This document shows positions 35,532-44,952 of a stretch of 64,000 nt of DNA, piece after piece. The translations under genes were made by a program, and so were the position numbers. The notes below the pieces were generated by a model, which was not told the DNA's origin, made no database searches, and saw only the letters and a list, made by a program, of their open reading frames with translations. The DNA comes from Rhodobacteraceae bacterium M382 (GTDB lineage: Bacteria > Pseudomonadota > Alphaproteobacteria > Rhodobacterales > Rhodobacteraceae). Every line of letters starts with the position of its first letter. Position 1 is the first letter of the stretch. The stretch is from contig CP081098.1 of the NCBI GenBank assembly GCA_025141015.1, forward strand, positions 2,362,501-2,426,500, in the 5' to 3' direction.

Positions 35532-36482
35532 TCAGGATTGACCGTATGCGGTGAAATGCGCGGCCATCTTGTCAAAGATCGGCTGTCGCATCTTTGGCGT
35601 TTCGAGCATGACTTCGTGTTCGCCGCCGGCGATCAGATCCAGCGTGCCCTTGGCCCAACTGTTCATGCGGTGGTGAATTGCACCTGTGTCAACGATCCGT
35701 TCGTTGCTCCCCAGAAACGTCAGGCAGGGCATCTCGGGCGCTGGCCGTTTCGCCAAGGCACGGCATTCGCGAACGCCTTCGCTGAACCAACGGATGGTCG
35801 GTCCGCCCAGCACCAGATCCGGATGCGATTTGAGCTGGGTCTGCATCATGGCAAACATGTGAGGATCGGTTGTCAACGTATTGTCTTCGAACGGGTTTGA
35901 CAGGACGTACGCCTGTCTGGAGGTCGTGGGAACAAGACGATTCCCTATACCAATCATAGGACCAAAGGCTGTCATGAAATTGCCCAGCGGACGCATGGCA
36001 GCGGACATCTGAATGCCCCACATGGGTGCCGAGAAACAGCAAGAGGCAACCGGGAGCCCCTCATACAGCGCGCGCAATCCGATGGCACCGCCCATGGAAT
36101 GGCCAACCAGATGCCAGGGACGGGGCAATTGCAGCTCCGTGGCCCAGTCCAGGGCGGCTGTCACGTCCTGCTGGTAATCAGAGAATTGCTTTACGTGACC
36201 CAGATTGCGATCGGGCAACAGCCGATCCGCCAACCCCTGGCCGCGCCAGTCAACAGCCAGCGTTGCAAACCCGCGCAGGGCCATTTCGCGCGCAAAATCC
36301 CCGTATTTTTCGATATATTCCGTGCGCCCGGGAAACATCAGGACCGTGCCCTGATCCGCGTTTTCCGGGGTCCAGGCCCCAACGCGGATCCGCACGCCGT
36401 CAGATGTTTTCACCCAGGACGCACATCCACCGTCGGGGCCACCGGCCACATCAGCAAAGAAAGGAGCCGGTGACGCAGTCAT
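35532..36482 (-). CDS. Alpha/beta hydrolase, lysophospholipase (monoacylglycerol lipase) type
   Basis: A 316-residue serine hydrolase. The nucleophile elbow is VGHSMGGAIGLRAL, the oxyanion strand is VLMFPGRTEYIEKYGDFA, and LAVDWRGQGLADRLL matches the PldB/lysophospholipase-like family. A C-terminal AGGEHEVMLET supplies the His. The acyl substrate is not known. It is the second gene of a pair: its ATG overlaps the stop of the SCP2 gene by one base (TGATG), so the two are translated together, hinting that the hydrolase works on a lipid carried by the SCP2 protein. Confidence 0.88.
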   Translation of the reverse strand: MTASPAPFFADVAGGPDGGCASWVKTSDGVRIRVGAWTPENADQGTVLMFPGRTEYIEKYGDFAREMALRGFATLAVDWRGQGLADRLLPDRNLGHVKQFSDYQQDVTAALDWATELQLPRPWHLVGHSMGGAIGLRALYEGLPVASCCFSAPMWGIQMSAAMRPLGNFMTAFGPMIGIGNRLVPTTSRQAYVLSNPFEDNTLTTDPHMFAMMQTQLKSHPDLVLGGPTIRWFSEGVRECRALAKRPAPEMPCLTFLGSNERIVDTGAIHHRMNSWAKGTLDLIAGGEHEVMLETPKMRQPIFDKMAAHFTAYGQS

Positions 36483-36772
36483 CAGGCAAGCGCCGAAGCA
36501 AGCTGCATCGCGATGCCCATATCACCGTCAACCGTCAGCTTGCCGGTCATAAATGCGCTGGTCGGGTTCAGCTCTCCGGTCAGGATCGCCTGAAAGGTTT
36601 CGGTATCCGCGCTCAGCGTGACATCTGCATCATCGTCGCTGACCCGCGCCCCATTGGCATCCAGCACAATGGCGCCCAGATCTGCAATGGCAAATTTCGC
36701 CGACGCGTCAAAACCGCTGGCGCTGATCTTTTCGTTCAGTTCGGCTGCGGCCTGTTCAAGAATATCGCTCAT
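36482..36772 (-). CDS. SCP2 sterol-binding domain protein
   Basis: A 96-residue single SCP2 domain starting at ATG 36772, after AGGAATG. Typical features are the acidic strand VSDDDADVTLSADTETFQAIL and the C-terminal FMTGKLTVDGDMGIAMQLASAL. Such proteins bind fatty acyl or other lipids in a hydrophobic tunnel. An upstream in-frame start at 36838 is unlikely because the family begins near MSDILEQAAAELNEKI. Linked to the downstream hydrolase by a TGATG junction, and divergent from the TPR gene. Confidence 0.9.
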   Translation of the reverse strand: MSDILEQAAAELNEKISASGFDASAKFAIADLGAIVLDANGARVSDDDADVTLSADTETFQAILTGELNPTSAFMTGKLTVDGDMGIAMQLASALA

Positions 36773-36856
36773 CTCATTCCTCTGGTTTGTCAGCAGTGTA
36801 GAGGCACAGATCCGTGACTGGATTTTGGTGCATTTCACGCTACAGTGACGCCTAAC

Positions 36857-37417
36857 ATGGATATACGGCTAACAAATCTCAAAGGTATCGTGGCGGCAAC
36901 CGTCATTGTGCTCACAATTTCGGGTGGAACGCAGGTTTTTGCTGAATACGAGGCCGATCTTTTGGCTGAACTGGCTCAGTCAGACCCCAAGGAGGCCATC
37001 GGACTGGAGCGTGAGCTGAAGGCGCTGTGGGGCAACAGCGGTTCGCCAGCGATGAATCTGCTGTTGAAACGGGGGCGTGATGCCTTGGAACGGGGCGACA
37101 CCCGCGAAGCGATTGAACATTTCACGGCCTTGACCGATCACGCACCGGATTTTGCCGAGGGATGGAATGCACGAGCATCTGCCTTTTACGACTCCGGGCT
37201 GATTGGCCCGGCTTTGGCTGATCTGGAACGTGCGCTGTTTCTGAACCCCAACAATTACGATGCGATTTTTGGTCTGGGAGTAATATTTGAGCAGTTCGGT
37301 GACAGTTCGCGCGCCCATGCCGCCTATTCCCGGGCTCAGGCTATACATCCCCATCACGACGAAGTAACCAAAGCCCTGGAACGCCTGAAGCCCGAGGTTG
37401 AAGGCGAAGAATTGTAG
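36857..37417 (+). CDS. Exported TPR-repeat protein
   Basis: A 186-residue protein with an N-terminal signal sequence (IVAATVIVLTISGGTQVFA) and about three tetratricopeptide repeats at 55-165, such as RGRDALERGDTREAIEHFTA, WNARASAFYDSGLIGPALAD and YDAIFGLGVIFEQFGDSSRA. It should act in the periplasm as a protein-binding scaffold. Start ATG 36857 is preferred; GTG 36845 in frame is possible. No strong ribosome site is visible for either. It precedes the SUV3-like helicase by 46 bases on the same strand. Confidence 0.85.
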   Translation: MDIRLTNLKGIVAATVIVLTISGGTQVFAEYEADLLAELAQSDPKEAIGLERELKALWGNSGSPAMNLLLKRGRDALERGDTREAIEHFTALTDHAPDFAEGWNARASAFYDSGLIGPALADLERALFLNPNNYDAIFGLGVIFEQFGDSSRAHAAYSRAQAIHPHHDEVTKALERLKPEVEGEEL

Positions 37418-37463
37418 GCCACCTTTTGCCTGAGCAATCAGGACGGGGACATCAGGGGCAATC

Positions 37464-40370
37464 ATGACCGGATCTTCGCGAATCGCAGCCGTTTTGGGGC
37501 CGACCAATACAGGCAAGACCCACTATGCCATCGAACGGATGTTGGGATACCGCACTGGTGTCATCGGTCTGCCGCTGCGCCTTTTGGCGCGTGAGGTCTA
37601 TGACCGGATTGTTGCCATTCGCGGCCCATCCGTTGTGGCGCTGGTCACCGGAGAGGAGCGCATCGTGCCGCCGCGAACCCAATATTGGGTCTGCACCGTC
37701 GAAGCGATGCCAGATGGCATGGGCGCTGATTTTGTGGCCATTGATGAAATTCAACTCTGCGCCGACCCGGAACGCGGACATGTTTTTACCGACCGGTTGT
37801 TGCGGGCACGCGGCACCCATGAGACGCTGTTTCTGGGCTCTGACACCATGCGCGGCCCGATTTCGGCGCTGGTACCACATGTGGAATTTCTGCGTCGCGA
37901 CAGGATGTCGCAGCTGGTCTATACCGGGTCCAAGAAGATCTCGCGCATGCCGGCCCGCAGCGCCATTGTCGGGTTTTCGGTCGACAACGTCTATGCCATC
38001 GCCGAATTGATCCGCCGCCAAAAGGGGGGCGCAGCCGTGGTCATGGGGGCGCTCAGCCCGCGTACCCGCAATGCTCAGGTGGCGCTCTACCAGAACGGCG
38101 AGGTCGATTATCTGGTGTCCACAGATGCCATCGGCATGGGGCTGAACCTGGACATTGATCATGTGGCGTTTTCTTCGACCAGCAAATTTGACGGGCGCCG
38201 GATGCGCCCATTGGCGGCCAATGAGCTGGCCCAGATCGCTGGCCGGGCAGGGCGCGGTATGTCGGACGGCACCTTTGGCGTCACGGGCGAGGCGCGTCCC
38301 ATGGACGATGGGCTGGCCGAGGCGATCATGGAGCATCGGTTTACCCCGTTGAAGAAGCTGAACTGGCGGTCCAACGCGCTTCAGTTCGGATCGATCGAGG
38401 CGCTGATCGGCTCGCTGGAAGCAGTCCCCACCGGCGACCATCTGACCAAAGCCCGCGAGGCCGACGATCTGCGAGCTCTGAAACTGCTGTCGCGCGAAAC
38501 AAATGTGATGGCCCGTGCCAGCGATGGAACGTCGGTCCGGCTTTTGTGGGATGTTTGCCGAATCCCGGATTTTCGCGGGATCAGTGCAGGTGAACATTCC
38601 AACCTTTTGGGGATCATTTATGACCATCTGCATCAGCGTGGCGGGATTCCTGACGATTGGATAGCACGCCAGATCAAGCAGATCGACCGCAAGGACGGTG
38701 ATATCGACACATTGTCGAAAAGATTGGCATTTATCCGCACGTGGACATATGTCGCGCAACGGAACGGTTGGGTTCGTGACGAAAGCCATTGGCGTAATGA
38801 AACACGCGCTGTAGAAGACAGGTTGTCAGATGCCTTGCATGAGCGTCTGACTCAGAGATTTGTGGACCGGCGCACCTCAGTGTTGTTGCGGCGGCTCAAA
38901 CAGAAGGAGGCCCTTTTGGCCGAAGTAAATGACAAGGGTGAAGTGACCGTCGAAGGAGAATTCGTCGGTCGGTTGGAAGGGTTCCGGTTTAGCCCGGACA
39001 AATCTGCACAAGGGGCCGAGGCAAAAGCCTTGAAATCGGCGTCTTTGCAGGCATTGGCACCGCAATTCCATCTGCGTGCCGATCGATTCTATAACGCACC
39101 AGATACCGAAATCGATTTCACCGAACAGGGTGGCCTGATGTGGGGCGAACATGCGGTGGGCAAGCTGGTTGCTGGCCCTGACGCGCTGAAACCCCAGATC
39201 GACGTCTTTGTGGACGAGGCTGCGGGCGAAGATGTTGCACAGAAGGTGGAGCGCCGTCTGCAGCACTTTATCTCGCGCAAGATCGCGGCGCTGTTCGAAC
39301 CGTTGCAGAACCTTGAAAAAGACGAGGCGCTGACCGGTCTGGCACGTGGGTTCGCCTTCCGCATGGTCGAGGCACTGGGCGTTTTGCCCCGCGCCGACAT
39401 TGCGCAGGAGGTCAAGGACCTGGACCAGGACGCCCGTGCAGCCTTGCGCAAACACGGGATCCGGTTTGGTCAGTTCACCATCTTTATGCCGTTGCTGTTG
39501 AAGCCCGCGCCGACCCGGTTGCGTTTGGTTCTGTGGTCGCTGGTTCAGGGTTTGGACATCTTTCCCGAATCGCCACCCCCGGGTCTGGTTACGGTTCCTT
39601 CCGTTGCCGATGGTCCCAAGGGCTATGACACCATGAGCGGCTATCGCGTTGCCGGCGAACGGGCGATCCGTATCGACATGCTGGAACGTCTGGCCGACAT
39701 GTTGCGCACCGAAGACAGCCGTGGCGGGTTTGAGGCCAAGCCCGACATGCTGTCGATCACCGGCATGACGTTGGAACAATTCGCCGACCTGATGCAGGGG
39801 CTGGGATATCGCGCTGAAAAGGGCGAGCGGGAAAAGGTGAAGGCCGCTCCTGTCGAAGCTAAGGCCGCTGAAGCCGCACCTGTCGAAGCTGCTCCTGAGA
39901 GCACTGAACAGACCGCAGCTGACGCGACATCCGAGGCTGACGCCGCCGCACCGGCTGACACTCCTGCCGAAACCGCACCTGTCGAAGCGGAGGCCGCCGA
40001 AGCTGCGCCTGCGGAACCCGAGGCACCGGGTGAACCTTCGGTCGAAAACCAGGCCGAAGCCGCCAAACCGGCCGAACCTGAGATCGAAGTGTTCTATACC
40101 TTCACCTGGGGTCGGACCCGTCAGGGCGGCAACCCACGTGGCCAGCGTCGTGATGCGGCTGGCGCCGGTAAAGGTGCCGGGAACAAACCACAAGGCAAAG
40201 GTCGCCCCCGTGGTGGCAAACCTGATGGTAAACCGCAGGGCCGCAAGGGAGGCCGCCCGCAACAGCAGGGGGCCAAGACATTCTCGTCGCGTCCACCCAA
40301 GAAGGAAAAGGCCATCGATCCCGACAACCCATTCGCCGCTGCGCTGATGGGGTTGAAGGACAGCAAGTGA
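37464..40370 (+). CDS. SUV3-like ATP-dependent RNA helicase with low-complexity tail
   Basis: A 968-residue superfamily 2 helicase related to mitochondrial SUV3. Walker A is LGPTNTGKT (11-19), the DExx motif is IDEIQ, and helicase domain 2 shows STDAIGMGLNLDIDHVAF and QIAGRAGRG. The first about 780 residues are helicase plus helical extension. After that comes an Ala/Glu/Pro-rich stretch with imperfect APVEA repeats (about 790-870) and then a basic Gly/Arg/Lys/Gln-rich tail (about 885-955). The tail resembles RNA-binding RGG-like segments. Members in alphaproteobacteria are conserved but little studied; a role in RNA decay or ribosome biogenesis is plausible. Confidence 0.9.
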   Translation: MTGSSRIAAVLGPTNTGKTHYAIERMLGYRTGVIGLPLRLLAREVYDRIVAIRGPSVVALVTGEERIVPPRTQYWVCTVEAMPDGMGADFVAIDEIQLCADPERGHVFTDRLLRARGTHETLFLGSDTMRGPISALVPHVEFLRRDRMSQLVYTGSKKISRMPARSAIVGFSVDNVYAIAELIRRQKGGAAVVMGALSPRTRNAQVALYQNGEVDYLVSTDAIGMGLNLDIDHVAFSSTSKFDGRRMRPLAANELAQIAGRAGRGMSDGTFGVTGEARPMDDGLAEAIMEHRFTPLKKLNWRSNALQFGSIEALIGSLEAVPTGDHLTKAREADDLRALKLLSRETNVMARASDGTSVRLLWDVCRIPDFRGISAGEHSNLLGIIYDHLHQRGGIPDDWIARQIKQIDRKDGDIDTLSKRLAFIRTWTYVAQRNGWVRDESHWRNETRAVEDRLSDALHERLTQRFVDRRTSVLLRRLKQKEALLAEVNDKGEVTVEGEFVGRLEGFRFSPDKSAQGAEAKALKSASLQALAPQFHLRADRFYNAPDTEIDFTEQGGLMWGEHAVGKLVAGPDALKPQIDVFVDEAAGEDVAQKVERRLQHFISRKIAALFEPLQNLEKDEALTGLARGFAFRMVEALGVLPRADIAQEVKDLDQDARAALRKHGIRFGQFTIFMPLLLKPAPTRLRLVLWSLVQGLDIFPESPPPGLVTVPSVADGPKGYDTMSGYRVAGERAIRIDMLERLADMLRTEDSRGGFEAKPDMLSITGMTLEQFADLMQGLGYRAEKGEREKVKAAPVEAKAAEAAPVEAAPESTEQTAADATSEADAAAPADTPAETAPVEAEAAEAAPAEPEAPGEPSVENQAEAAKPAEPEIEVFYTFTWGRTRQGGNPRGQRRDAAGAGKGAGNKPQGKGRPRGGKPDGKPQGRKGGRPQQQGAKTFSSRPPKKEKAIDPDNPFAAALMGLKDSK

Positions 40371-40378
40371 CCTGAACC

Positions 40379-40753
40379 ATGTCCGAAGCCGCTCCAAAGC
40401 TGAGGATAGACAAGTGGCTGTGGCATGCGCGGTTTTACAAAACCCGCAGCCTGGCCGCAAAACAGGTCAGCGGTGGCCATGTCCGCCTGAATGGTAGCAA
40501 AACACTGAAACCGGCCCAATCCGTTGGGCCGGGGGACGTTTTGACCTTTGCTCAAGGAAATGTGATCCGCGTGGTCGAGGTCAAAGCAGTGGGAACGCGA
40601 CGCGGACCCGCGCCCGAAGCCCAAGAGTTATACCTGGATCGCACACCAAAACAGGAAAAAACTCCGCAAAATCCCAGATACGAAGGAAAAGGTCGCCCGG
40701 ACAAGAAAGAACGTCGTGCGCTCGATCTTTCCCGACGTGATGGGCGGCCATGA
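40379..40753 (+). CDS. S4-domain RNA-binding protein, HslR-like
   Basis: A 124-residue protein. The S4 domain covers about 8-70 (LRIDKWLWHARFYKTRSLAA, GGHVRLNGSK, VGPGDVLTF), followed by a basic, low-complexity tail rich in Lys and Arg. HslR (Hsp15) proteins bind the 50S subunit carrying nascent chains after premature termination. It follows the helicase by 8 bases and is very probably co-transcribed with it, which links the pair to RNA or ribosome metabolism. Confidence 0.92.
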   Translation: MSEAAPKLRIDKWLWHARFYKTRSLAAKQVSGGHVRLNGSKTLKPAQSVGPGDVLTFAQGNVIRVVEVKAVGTRRGPAPEAQELYLDRTPKQEKTPQNPRYEGKGRPDKKERRALDLSRRDGRP

Positions 40754-40818
40754 CATCTTGAAGTGGCGCGCAGTCTGATTTAGCTAGGCGCTCAAACCAT
40801 GATTACGGGACTTGGCTC

Positions 40819-41157
40819 ATGACTTATGTCGTTACGGATAACTGCATCGGCTGCAAATACACCGACTGTGTCGAAGTGTGCCCGGTGGATTGTTTTTATG
40901 AAGGCGAGAACTTTCTGGCGATCCATCCGGACGAATGTATCGACTGTGGCGTATGCGAGCCCGAATGCCCGGCTGATGCCATCCGCCCCGACACAGAGCC
41001 GGATATGGATAAATGGGTTGAATTCAACCGCAAGTATTCGGAACTGTGGCCGGTGATCGTGTCCAAGAAGGATCCGCTGCCCGACGCCGAAGCGCGCGAC
41101 GGCGAAGAGGGCAAGCTGGAATCGATCTTTTCCGAAGCGCCGGGCGAAGGCGGCTGA
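40819..41157 (+). CDS. fdxA: 7Fe ferredoxin FdxA
   Basis: A 112-residue ferredoxin. Cysteines 9, 12, 17, 21 and 25, then 40, 43, 46 and 50, bind one 3Fe-4S and one 4Fe-4S cluster, as in the Azotobacter FdI type. [19 protein letters not shown] is diagnostic. The C-terminal half is an acidic helical extension typical of alphaproteobacterial FdxA. It serves as a low-potential electron carrier; the partner is unknown. GGACTTGGCTC just before the ATG is a weak ribosome site. Confidence 0.96.
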   Translation: MTYVVTDNCIGCKYTDCVEVCPVDCFYEGENFLAIHPDECIDCGVCEPECPADAIRPDTEPDMDKWVEFNRKYSELWPVIVSKKDPLPDAEARDGEEGKLESIFSEAPGEGG

Positions 41158-41475
41158 TCTGATTCGCACATCCTGTGCAGGCGCTGTGATATACCCTGAA
41201 TCCATATTGGAATTTGGGGTGTATGACGTTGATTTCACATAGAAATGCCCCGGTTTACCTAACGTCCGCTTTCGAAGGGGTGTAATTTGTGCTATATTGG
41301 CTGCGTAAATACCATCTCTGATCGGTTCACACCCCGCCGAAACTCGCGCTAGGGGTGGCTTTTTTTTTGCGAAGACCCTGACAGACGGGACTGATGATTG
41401 GTTCCGAATGGCGGGTTTGTCGCCTGCGGCCCCGGACCGAGTGGGACAATGACCATGATGCAAGGAAAGACCTGA
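41158..41475 (+). promoter_or_regulatory. carD leader region with promoter-like element and early terminator-like hairpin
   Basis: This 318-base gap precedes carD. TATATT at 41293-41298 is a likely -10 element, with TTTCGA 17 bases upstream as a weak -35. About 25 bases beyond the presumed start, CACCCC (41330-41335) pairs with GGGGTG (41352-41357), followed by nine T (41360-41368). A transcript ending there would be about 64 nucleotides, either a small RNA or a regulated leader of carD. The first 110 bases, after fdxA, show nothing I can name. Confidence 0.5.
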
Positions 41476-41994
41476 ATGACCAAATCCAAGAAGCTCGATT
41501 TCCGCCCTAACGAATATGTGGTTTATCCGGCGCATGGCGTGGGCCAGATCATTTCGATCGAGGAGCAGGAAGTCGCCGGCTTCAAGCTGGAACTGTTCGT
41601 CATCACCTTTGAAAAGGACAAGATGACCCTGCGGGTGCCCACGAACAAAGCCACAGAAATTGGCATGCGCAGCCTCAGCTCGCCGGATGTCATCAACCAG
41701 GCGATGAAAACGCTCAAGGGCAAGGCCAAGGTCAAGCGGGCCATGTGGTCGCGTCGCGCACAGGAATACGAACAAAAGATCAACTCCGGTGATCTGATTT
41801 CCATCGCTGAAGTTGTCCGCGACCTGCACCGCACCGACGATCAGCGTGAGCAAAGCTATTCCGAGCGTCAGCTGTATGAAGCGGCGCTGGAGCGTCTGAC
41901 TCGGGAAGTGGCAGCCGTTTCTGGTGACGACGAAATCTCTGCGGCCAAACAGGTTGATGAGGTTCTGACTTCGCGTGCAGCAGCAGCAGCCTAA
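41476..41994 (+). CDS. CarD-family transcriptional regulator
   Basis: A 172-residue protein. The N-terminal RNA-polymerase interaction domain (about 8-65) contains YVVYPAHGVGQIISIEEQE and MTLRVPTNKATEIGMR, as in CarD and the Mfd RID. The C-terminal helical DNA-binding domain (about 75-165) includes MWSRRAQEYEQKINSGD. CarD proteins stabilise open promoter complexes, notably at rRNA promoters. AAGGAAAGACCTGA precedes ATG 41476. It has a long leader and a strong terminator, so it is a single-gene unit. Confidence 0.95.
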   Translation: MTKSKKLDFRPNEYVVYPAHGVGQIISIEEQEVAGFKLELFVITFEKDKMTLRVPTNKATEIGMRSLSSPDVINQAMKTLKGKAKVKRAMWSRRAQEYEQKINSGDLISIAEVVRDLHRTDDQREQSYSERQLYEAALERLTREVAAVSGDDEISAAKQVDEVLTSRAAAAA

Positions 41995-42076
41995 CCCCTA
42001 GCGCCACAGGTGGGGGCGACAGTCGTGTCAGTCTGAATCGCCTCTCTACCTTTGTGGATCGCAAAACAGACCCAAA

Positions 42077-42115
42077 AGGGCCAAGCCGGCAAACCGCCAG
42101 GCTTGGCCCTTTTTC
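42077..42115 (+). terminator. Intrinsic terminator after carD
   Basis: AGGGCCAAGCC (42077-42087) pairs with GGCTTGGCCCT (42100-42110) across a 12-base loop, followed by five T. It lies 82 bases after the carD stop. The about 180 bases from here to the cobS end hold no feature I can name. Confidence 0.92.
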
Positions 42116-42293
42116 TGTTTGAAAGGGCCGAGTCGATGTCAGGTCAACCGGGCGACTGTTGGACGAACGCTGTGGTGTCGCGTCTTACACCGTTGGTGGG
42201 GACCAATGGGGGCGCTCAAAATGACAAATGGCCCCGACGAGGCGACCATCAAACCAGCCCCAACGCTGTCGCACGTATCCGGCGCGACGTTTA

Positions 42294-43067
42294 TCAGATA
42301 GAAATCAGTGCGAGGCATCCGATCAACAGGGCAAGTTCCAAAACCTGTTGAGTAGCCCCTAGAATGTCGCCGGTCTGACCCTTGATTTTGACCTGGGCGA
42401 GACCGGCAAGTCCTAGCAACAGGGCAATTCCGATCGTGGACAGTACCAGGGTCACACTCAATCCTAGAATAAGCAGGCTGATCCCCGATGCGATAAGGCC
42501 ACCGACCAGGACAGACCGCAGGGGCGGGCGCCCGACGGACTGCGACAAACCAGTGCTTCGGGCGTTGGGCAACGCGATCATCATGACCGGCATTGCCGCG
42601 CGCGACAGGGCGGCCACTGCCAGAACGGGCGCAAAGCCCGAGATCGGCAGCAGCGCAGCCAGCGTCGCCCACCGCAGCCCGACAGACACAATCAAGGCAA
42701 GCACCCCATAGGTGCCGATGTGGCTGTCTTTCATGATTTCGAGCCGCCGTTCCCGGGTGAACCCACCCCAGAACCCATCCGCTGTATCGGCCAGACCGTC
42801 TTCGTGCATGGCACCGCCGATCAGGATCTGAACGCAGAGGAAAACGCCGGCCGTCACGGTTGATGGCAGGCCAGCCGCGGTGGTCATACCGCCTGCCACA
42901 GCGGCACAACCTGCGACACAGATCCCGACCAGCGGGAAGGCCCAGACCGCATGTGCCTGACGCAGAAAGGCATCAGGGGGCATCTTCAGGAGGGGCAGCC
43001 GTGTCAACAGAACCAGGGCCAACTGGATATCTCGCAGAGAAAAGTGCCTTGTGTCGTTTTTGCGCAT
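42294..43067 (-). CDS. cobS: Adenosylcobinamide-GDP ribazoletransferase (cobalamin synthase)
   Basis: A 257-residue integral membrane enzyme that joins adenosylcobinamide-GDP with alpha-ribazole to give adenosylcobalamin. The family signature region [19 protein letters not shown] (about 84-102) with its acidic Mg-binding residues is intact, and several hydrophobic helices follow, as expected. The divergent gene, cobT, makes alpha-ribazole phosphate for it, so the two face each other across a 101-base promoter region. No cobalamin riboswitch is visible there. Confidence 0.95.
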   Translation of the reverse strand: MRKNDTRHFSLRDIQLALVLLTRLPLLKMPPDAFLRQAHAVWAFPLVGICVAGCAAVAGGMTTAAGLPSTVTAGVFLCVQILIGGAMHEDGLADTADGFWGGFTRERRLEIMKDSHIGTYGVLALIVSVGLRWATLAALLPISGFAPVLAVAALSRAAMPVMMIALPNARSTGLSQSVGRPPLRSVLVGGLIASGISLLILGLSVTLVLSTIGIALLLGLAGLAQVKIKGQTGDILGATQQVLELALLIGCLALISI

Positions 43068-43168
43068 TGCCGGGCCTCTTGCAGGTCTTGCGGATGGGGC
43101 ATCATTGTTTAAACACGGATAAACCCGGCTTAAACACCGGAGTCATACCCAATGCAATGAGGCTTTCC

Positions 43169-44185
43169 ATGCTGCCAGAGCTTACCGATCTCGACCACTT
43201 TCGCACTTTGCTGAACGACGCTCCGGGTGCAGATACCGAAGCGACCAGCGGCGCAGAGGAACGCAACGGGCAGCTGACAAAACCGCCGGGCGCGTTGGGG
43301 CGGCTCGAGGATCTGGCGATTTGGTATGCGGGATGGCGCGGCACGCCACGCCCTGAGATCCGGTCTCCACAGGTGATTGTCTTTGCCGGCAACCACGGTG
43401 TGACGGCGCAAGGGGTTTCTGCCTTTCCCCCCGAAGTCACGGTTCAGATGGTCATGAATTTCCAACATGGCGGAGCGGCAATCAATCAATTGGCCAAACT
43501 CGCCGGCGCGCGCATGGATGTGCATGCGTTGGAGCTGGACCGGCCCACAGCGGATTTCACCCAGGCCCCCGCGATGAGCCCGGATGAATTGCTGGCCGCA
43601 GTGCAGACCGGGTGGAAGGCTGTCGATCCGCAGGCTGATCTTTTGGTGGTCGGTGAGATGGGAATTGGCAACACCACGCCGGCGGCCGCCCTGGCCTGTG
43701 TCCTCTTTGGGGGCGATGCTGGCGACTGGACCGGACGGGGCACGGGGGTTGATGATGCGGGGCTTGTGAACAAGACCCGAGTTGTTGCCGAAGGTGTTGC
43801 CCGGCACAGCGGTGACATTCAGGACGGCCTGGACGCGTTGGCGCGTTTGGGAGGGCGTGAAATCGCGGCGATGGCCGGAGCCATTGCAGCGGCGCGGGTG
43901 TTGCGTATTCCGGTGATCCTGGATGGGTTCATTTGCACGGCGGCCGCTGCCTGTCTGGCCCGTTCGGCTGATGGGGCTTTGGATCATTGTGTGGCCGGTC
44001 ACCAAAGCGCCGAAGGGGCCCACTCCAAACTGCTGTCTGCCTTGGGCAAGGAACCGATGCTGTCGCTGGGTTTGCGATTGGGCGAAGGATCCGGGGCTGC
44101 GCTGGCGATCCAGGTTCTAAAGGGCGCGATCGCTTGTCACAGTGGCATGGCCACGTTTGCCGAAGCCGGCGTTTCGGACGGCTGA
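43169..44185 (+). CDS. cobT: Nicotinate-nucleotide--dimethylbenzimidazole phosphoribosyltransferase
   Basis: A 338-residue cytoplasmic enzyme of the lower-ligand branch of cobalamin synthesis, making alpha-ribazole phosphate from dimethylbenzimidazole and nicotinate mononucleotide. ATG 43169 gives the usual length; ATG 43157 would add four residues. Family motifs are [46 protein letters not shown] and the active-site Glu in [11 protein letters not shown]. It is divergent from cobS and is followed by a MocA-like gene on the other strand. Confidence 0.96.
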   Translation: MLPELTDLDHFRTLLNDAPGADTEATSGAEERNGQLTKPPGALGRLEDLAIWYAGWRGTPRPEIRSPQVIVFAGNHGVTAQGVSAFPPEVTVQMVMNFQHGGAAINQLAKLAGARMDVHALELDRPTADFTQAPAMSPDELLAAVQTGWKAVDPQADLLVVGEMGIGNTTPAAALACVLFGGDAGDWTGRGTGVDDAGLVNKTRVVAEGVARHSGDIQDGLDALARLGGREIAAMAGAIAAARVLRIPVILDGFICTAAAACLARSADGALDHCVAGHQSAEGAHSKLLSALGKEPMLSLGLRLGEGSGAALAIQVLKGAIACHSGMATFAEAGVSDG

Positions 44186-44219
44186 GCACGGTCTGTGGGA
44201 CATCGGATTGAAATCGATG

Positions 44220-44801
44220 CTAGCGCTGTTTTCTCCATGCGTCCCAGGCTTCGGGCGTGTCGAGATCGGTAAGGGCGTGTTGTGCAGGTAGGGCAATTGG
44301 CGTGACCGGTCCCATGCGCAGCACGGGTCGTGCGCCCTGATCCCCGGACAGGGATTGTAGCGCAGAGAAATACGCCCTTGGAAACAGAACCGGGTGGCCC
44401 GGCGTGCCGTTCTGAGCAGTGGCTCGCAGGATGGTCCGACTTTTGTCTGTGTGGTGCTCTGCGATCGTCAAAAGATCCTGTGCTGTTAGCTCAGGCATGT
44501 CCGAAGGCAGGATCATGACTGCTTCCACCGTATCAGGCAGCGCAGCAACGCCACGCCGGATCGATGCCGCCATTCCTTCATCGGCATCAGGCACCCAGAT
44601 TGGCGTCGCTTCACAGATCAGGGACACACGCGGGTGGGCCGGATCAGGCAAGGTGACGTAAACGGTGAGACCCGTCGCCTTGGCCCGCCTGCACATCTGA
44701 GTCAGCAGGGGTTGCCCTTCGATCTGTTCCGCCAATTTGTCCTGTCCCCGCATACGCGAGGATCGTCCTGCGGCCAGGAGAAGGATGGCAATAGTCTGCA
44801 T
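44220..44801 (-). CDS. MocA-like molybdenum cofactor nucleotidyltransferase
   Basis: A 193-residue NTP-transferase. The N-terminal nucleotide loop is LLAAGRSSRMRGQDKL (about 8-23), and the metal-binding strand is MILPSDMPELT. GTPGHPVLFPRAYF is typical of the MocA/MobA-like branch that attaches CMP or GMP to molybdopterin or related cofactors. Start ATG 44801 is chosen because the family begins a few residues before the loop; the frame remains open upstream to 44921 without similarity. No molybdoenzyme gene is next to it, so the cofactor partner is unknown. Confidence 0.85.
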   Translation of the reverse strand: MQTIAILLLAAGRSSRMRGQDKLAEQIEGQPLLTQMCRRAKATGLTVYVTLPDPAHPRVSLICEATPIWVPDADEGMAASIRRGVAALPDTVEAVMILPSDMPELTAQDLLTIAEHHTDKSRTILRATAQNGTPGHPVLFPRAYFSALQSLSGDQGARPVLRMGPVTPIALPAQHALTDLDTPEAWDAWRKQR

Positions 44802-44952
44802 CTTGATGGTCTCGGGTTTGAACGCACCAGTCCAGAGTGACGGGGTGAAACCCATTTGACCAGCGCGAAAACGACTTGAGCGCCGCTTGGTCCCGGGTTC
44901 GAAACCGGGTGCCCAAGGCATTTGTCAACGCCTTGGGCCGGGTGCCCGTCGT

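Noticed and set aside
39641-40066. Ala/Ser-rich minus-strand open frame under the helicase tail
   Set aside because: It is the reverse complement of the APVEA repeat region, with no start signal or similarity.
42860-43168. N-terminal extension of CobT by about 100 residues
   Set aside because: The extension overlaps cobS on the other strand and has no similarity; the start at 43169 gives the normal CobT length.
43068-43168. Cobalamin riboswitch between cobS and cobT
   Set aside because: The 101-base gap is too short and has no B12-box-like sequence or matching stems.
44880-44925. T-arm-like GGGTTCGAAACC, suggesting a tRNA gene
   Set aside because: The five bases on each side of TTCGAAA do not pair fully (CCGGG with CCGGG), and no acceptor, D or anticodon arm can be folded around it on either strand.
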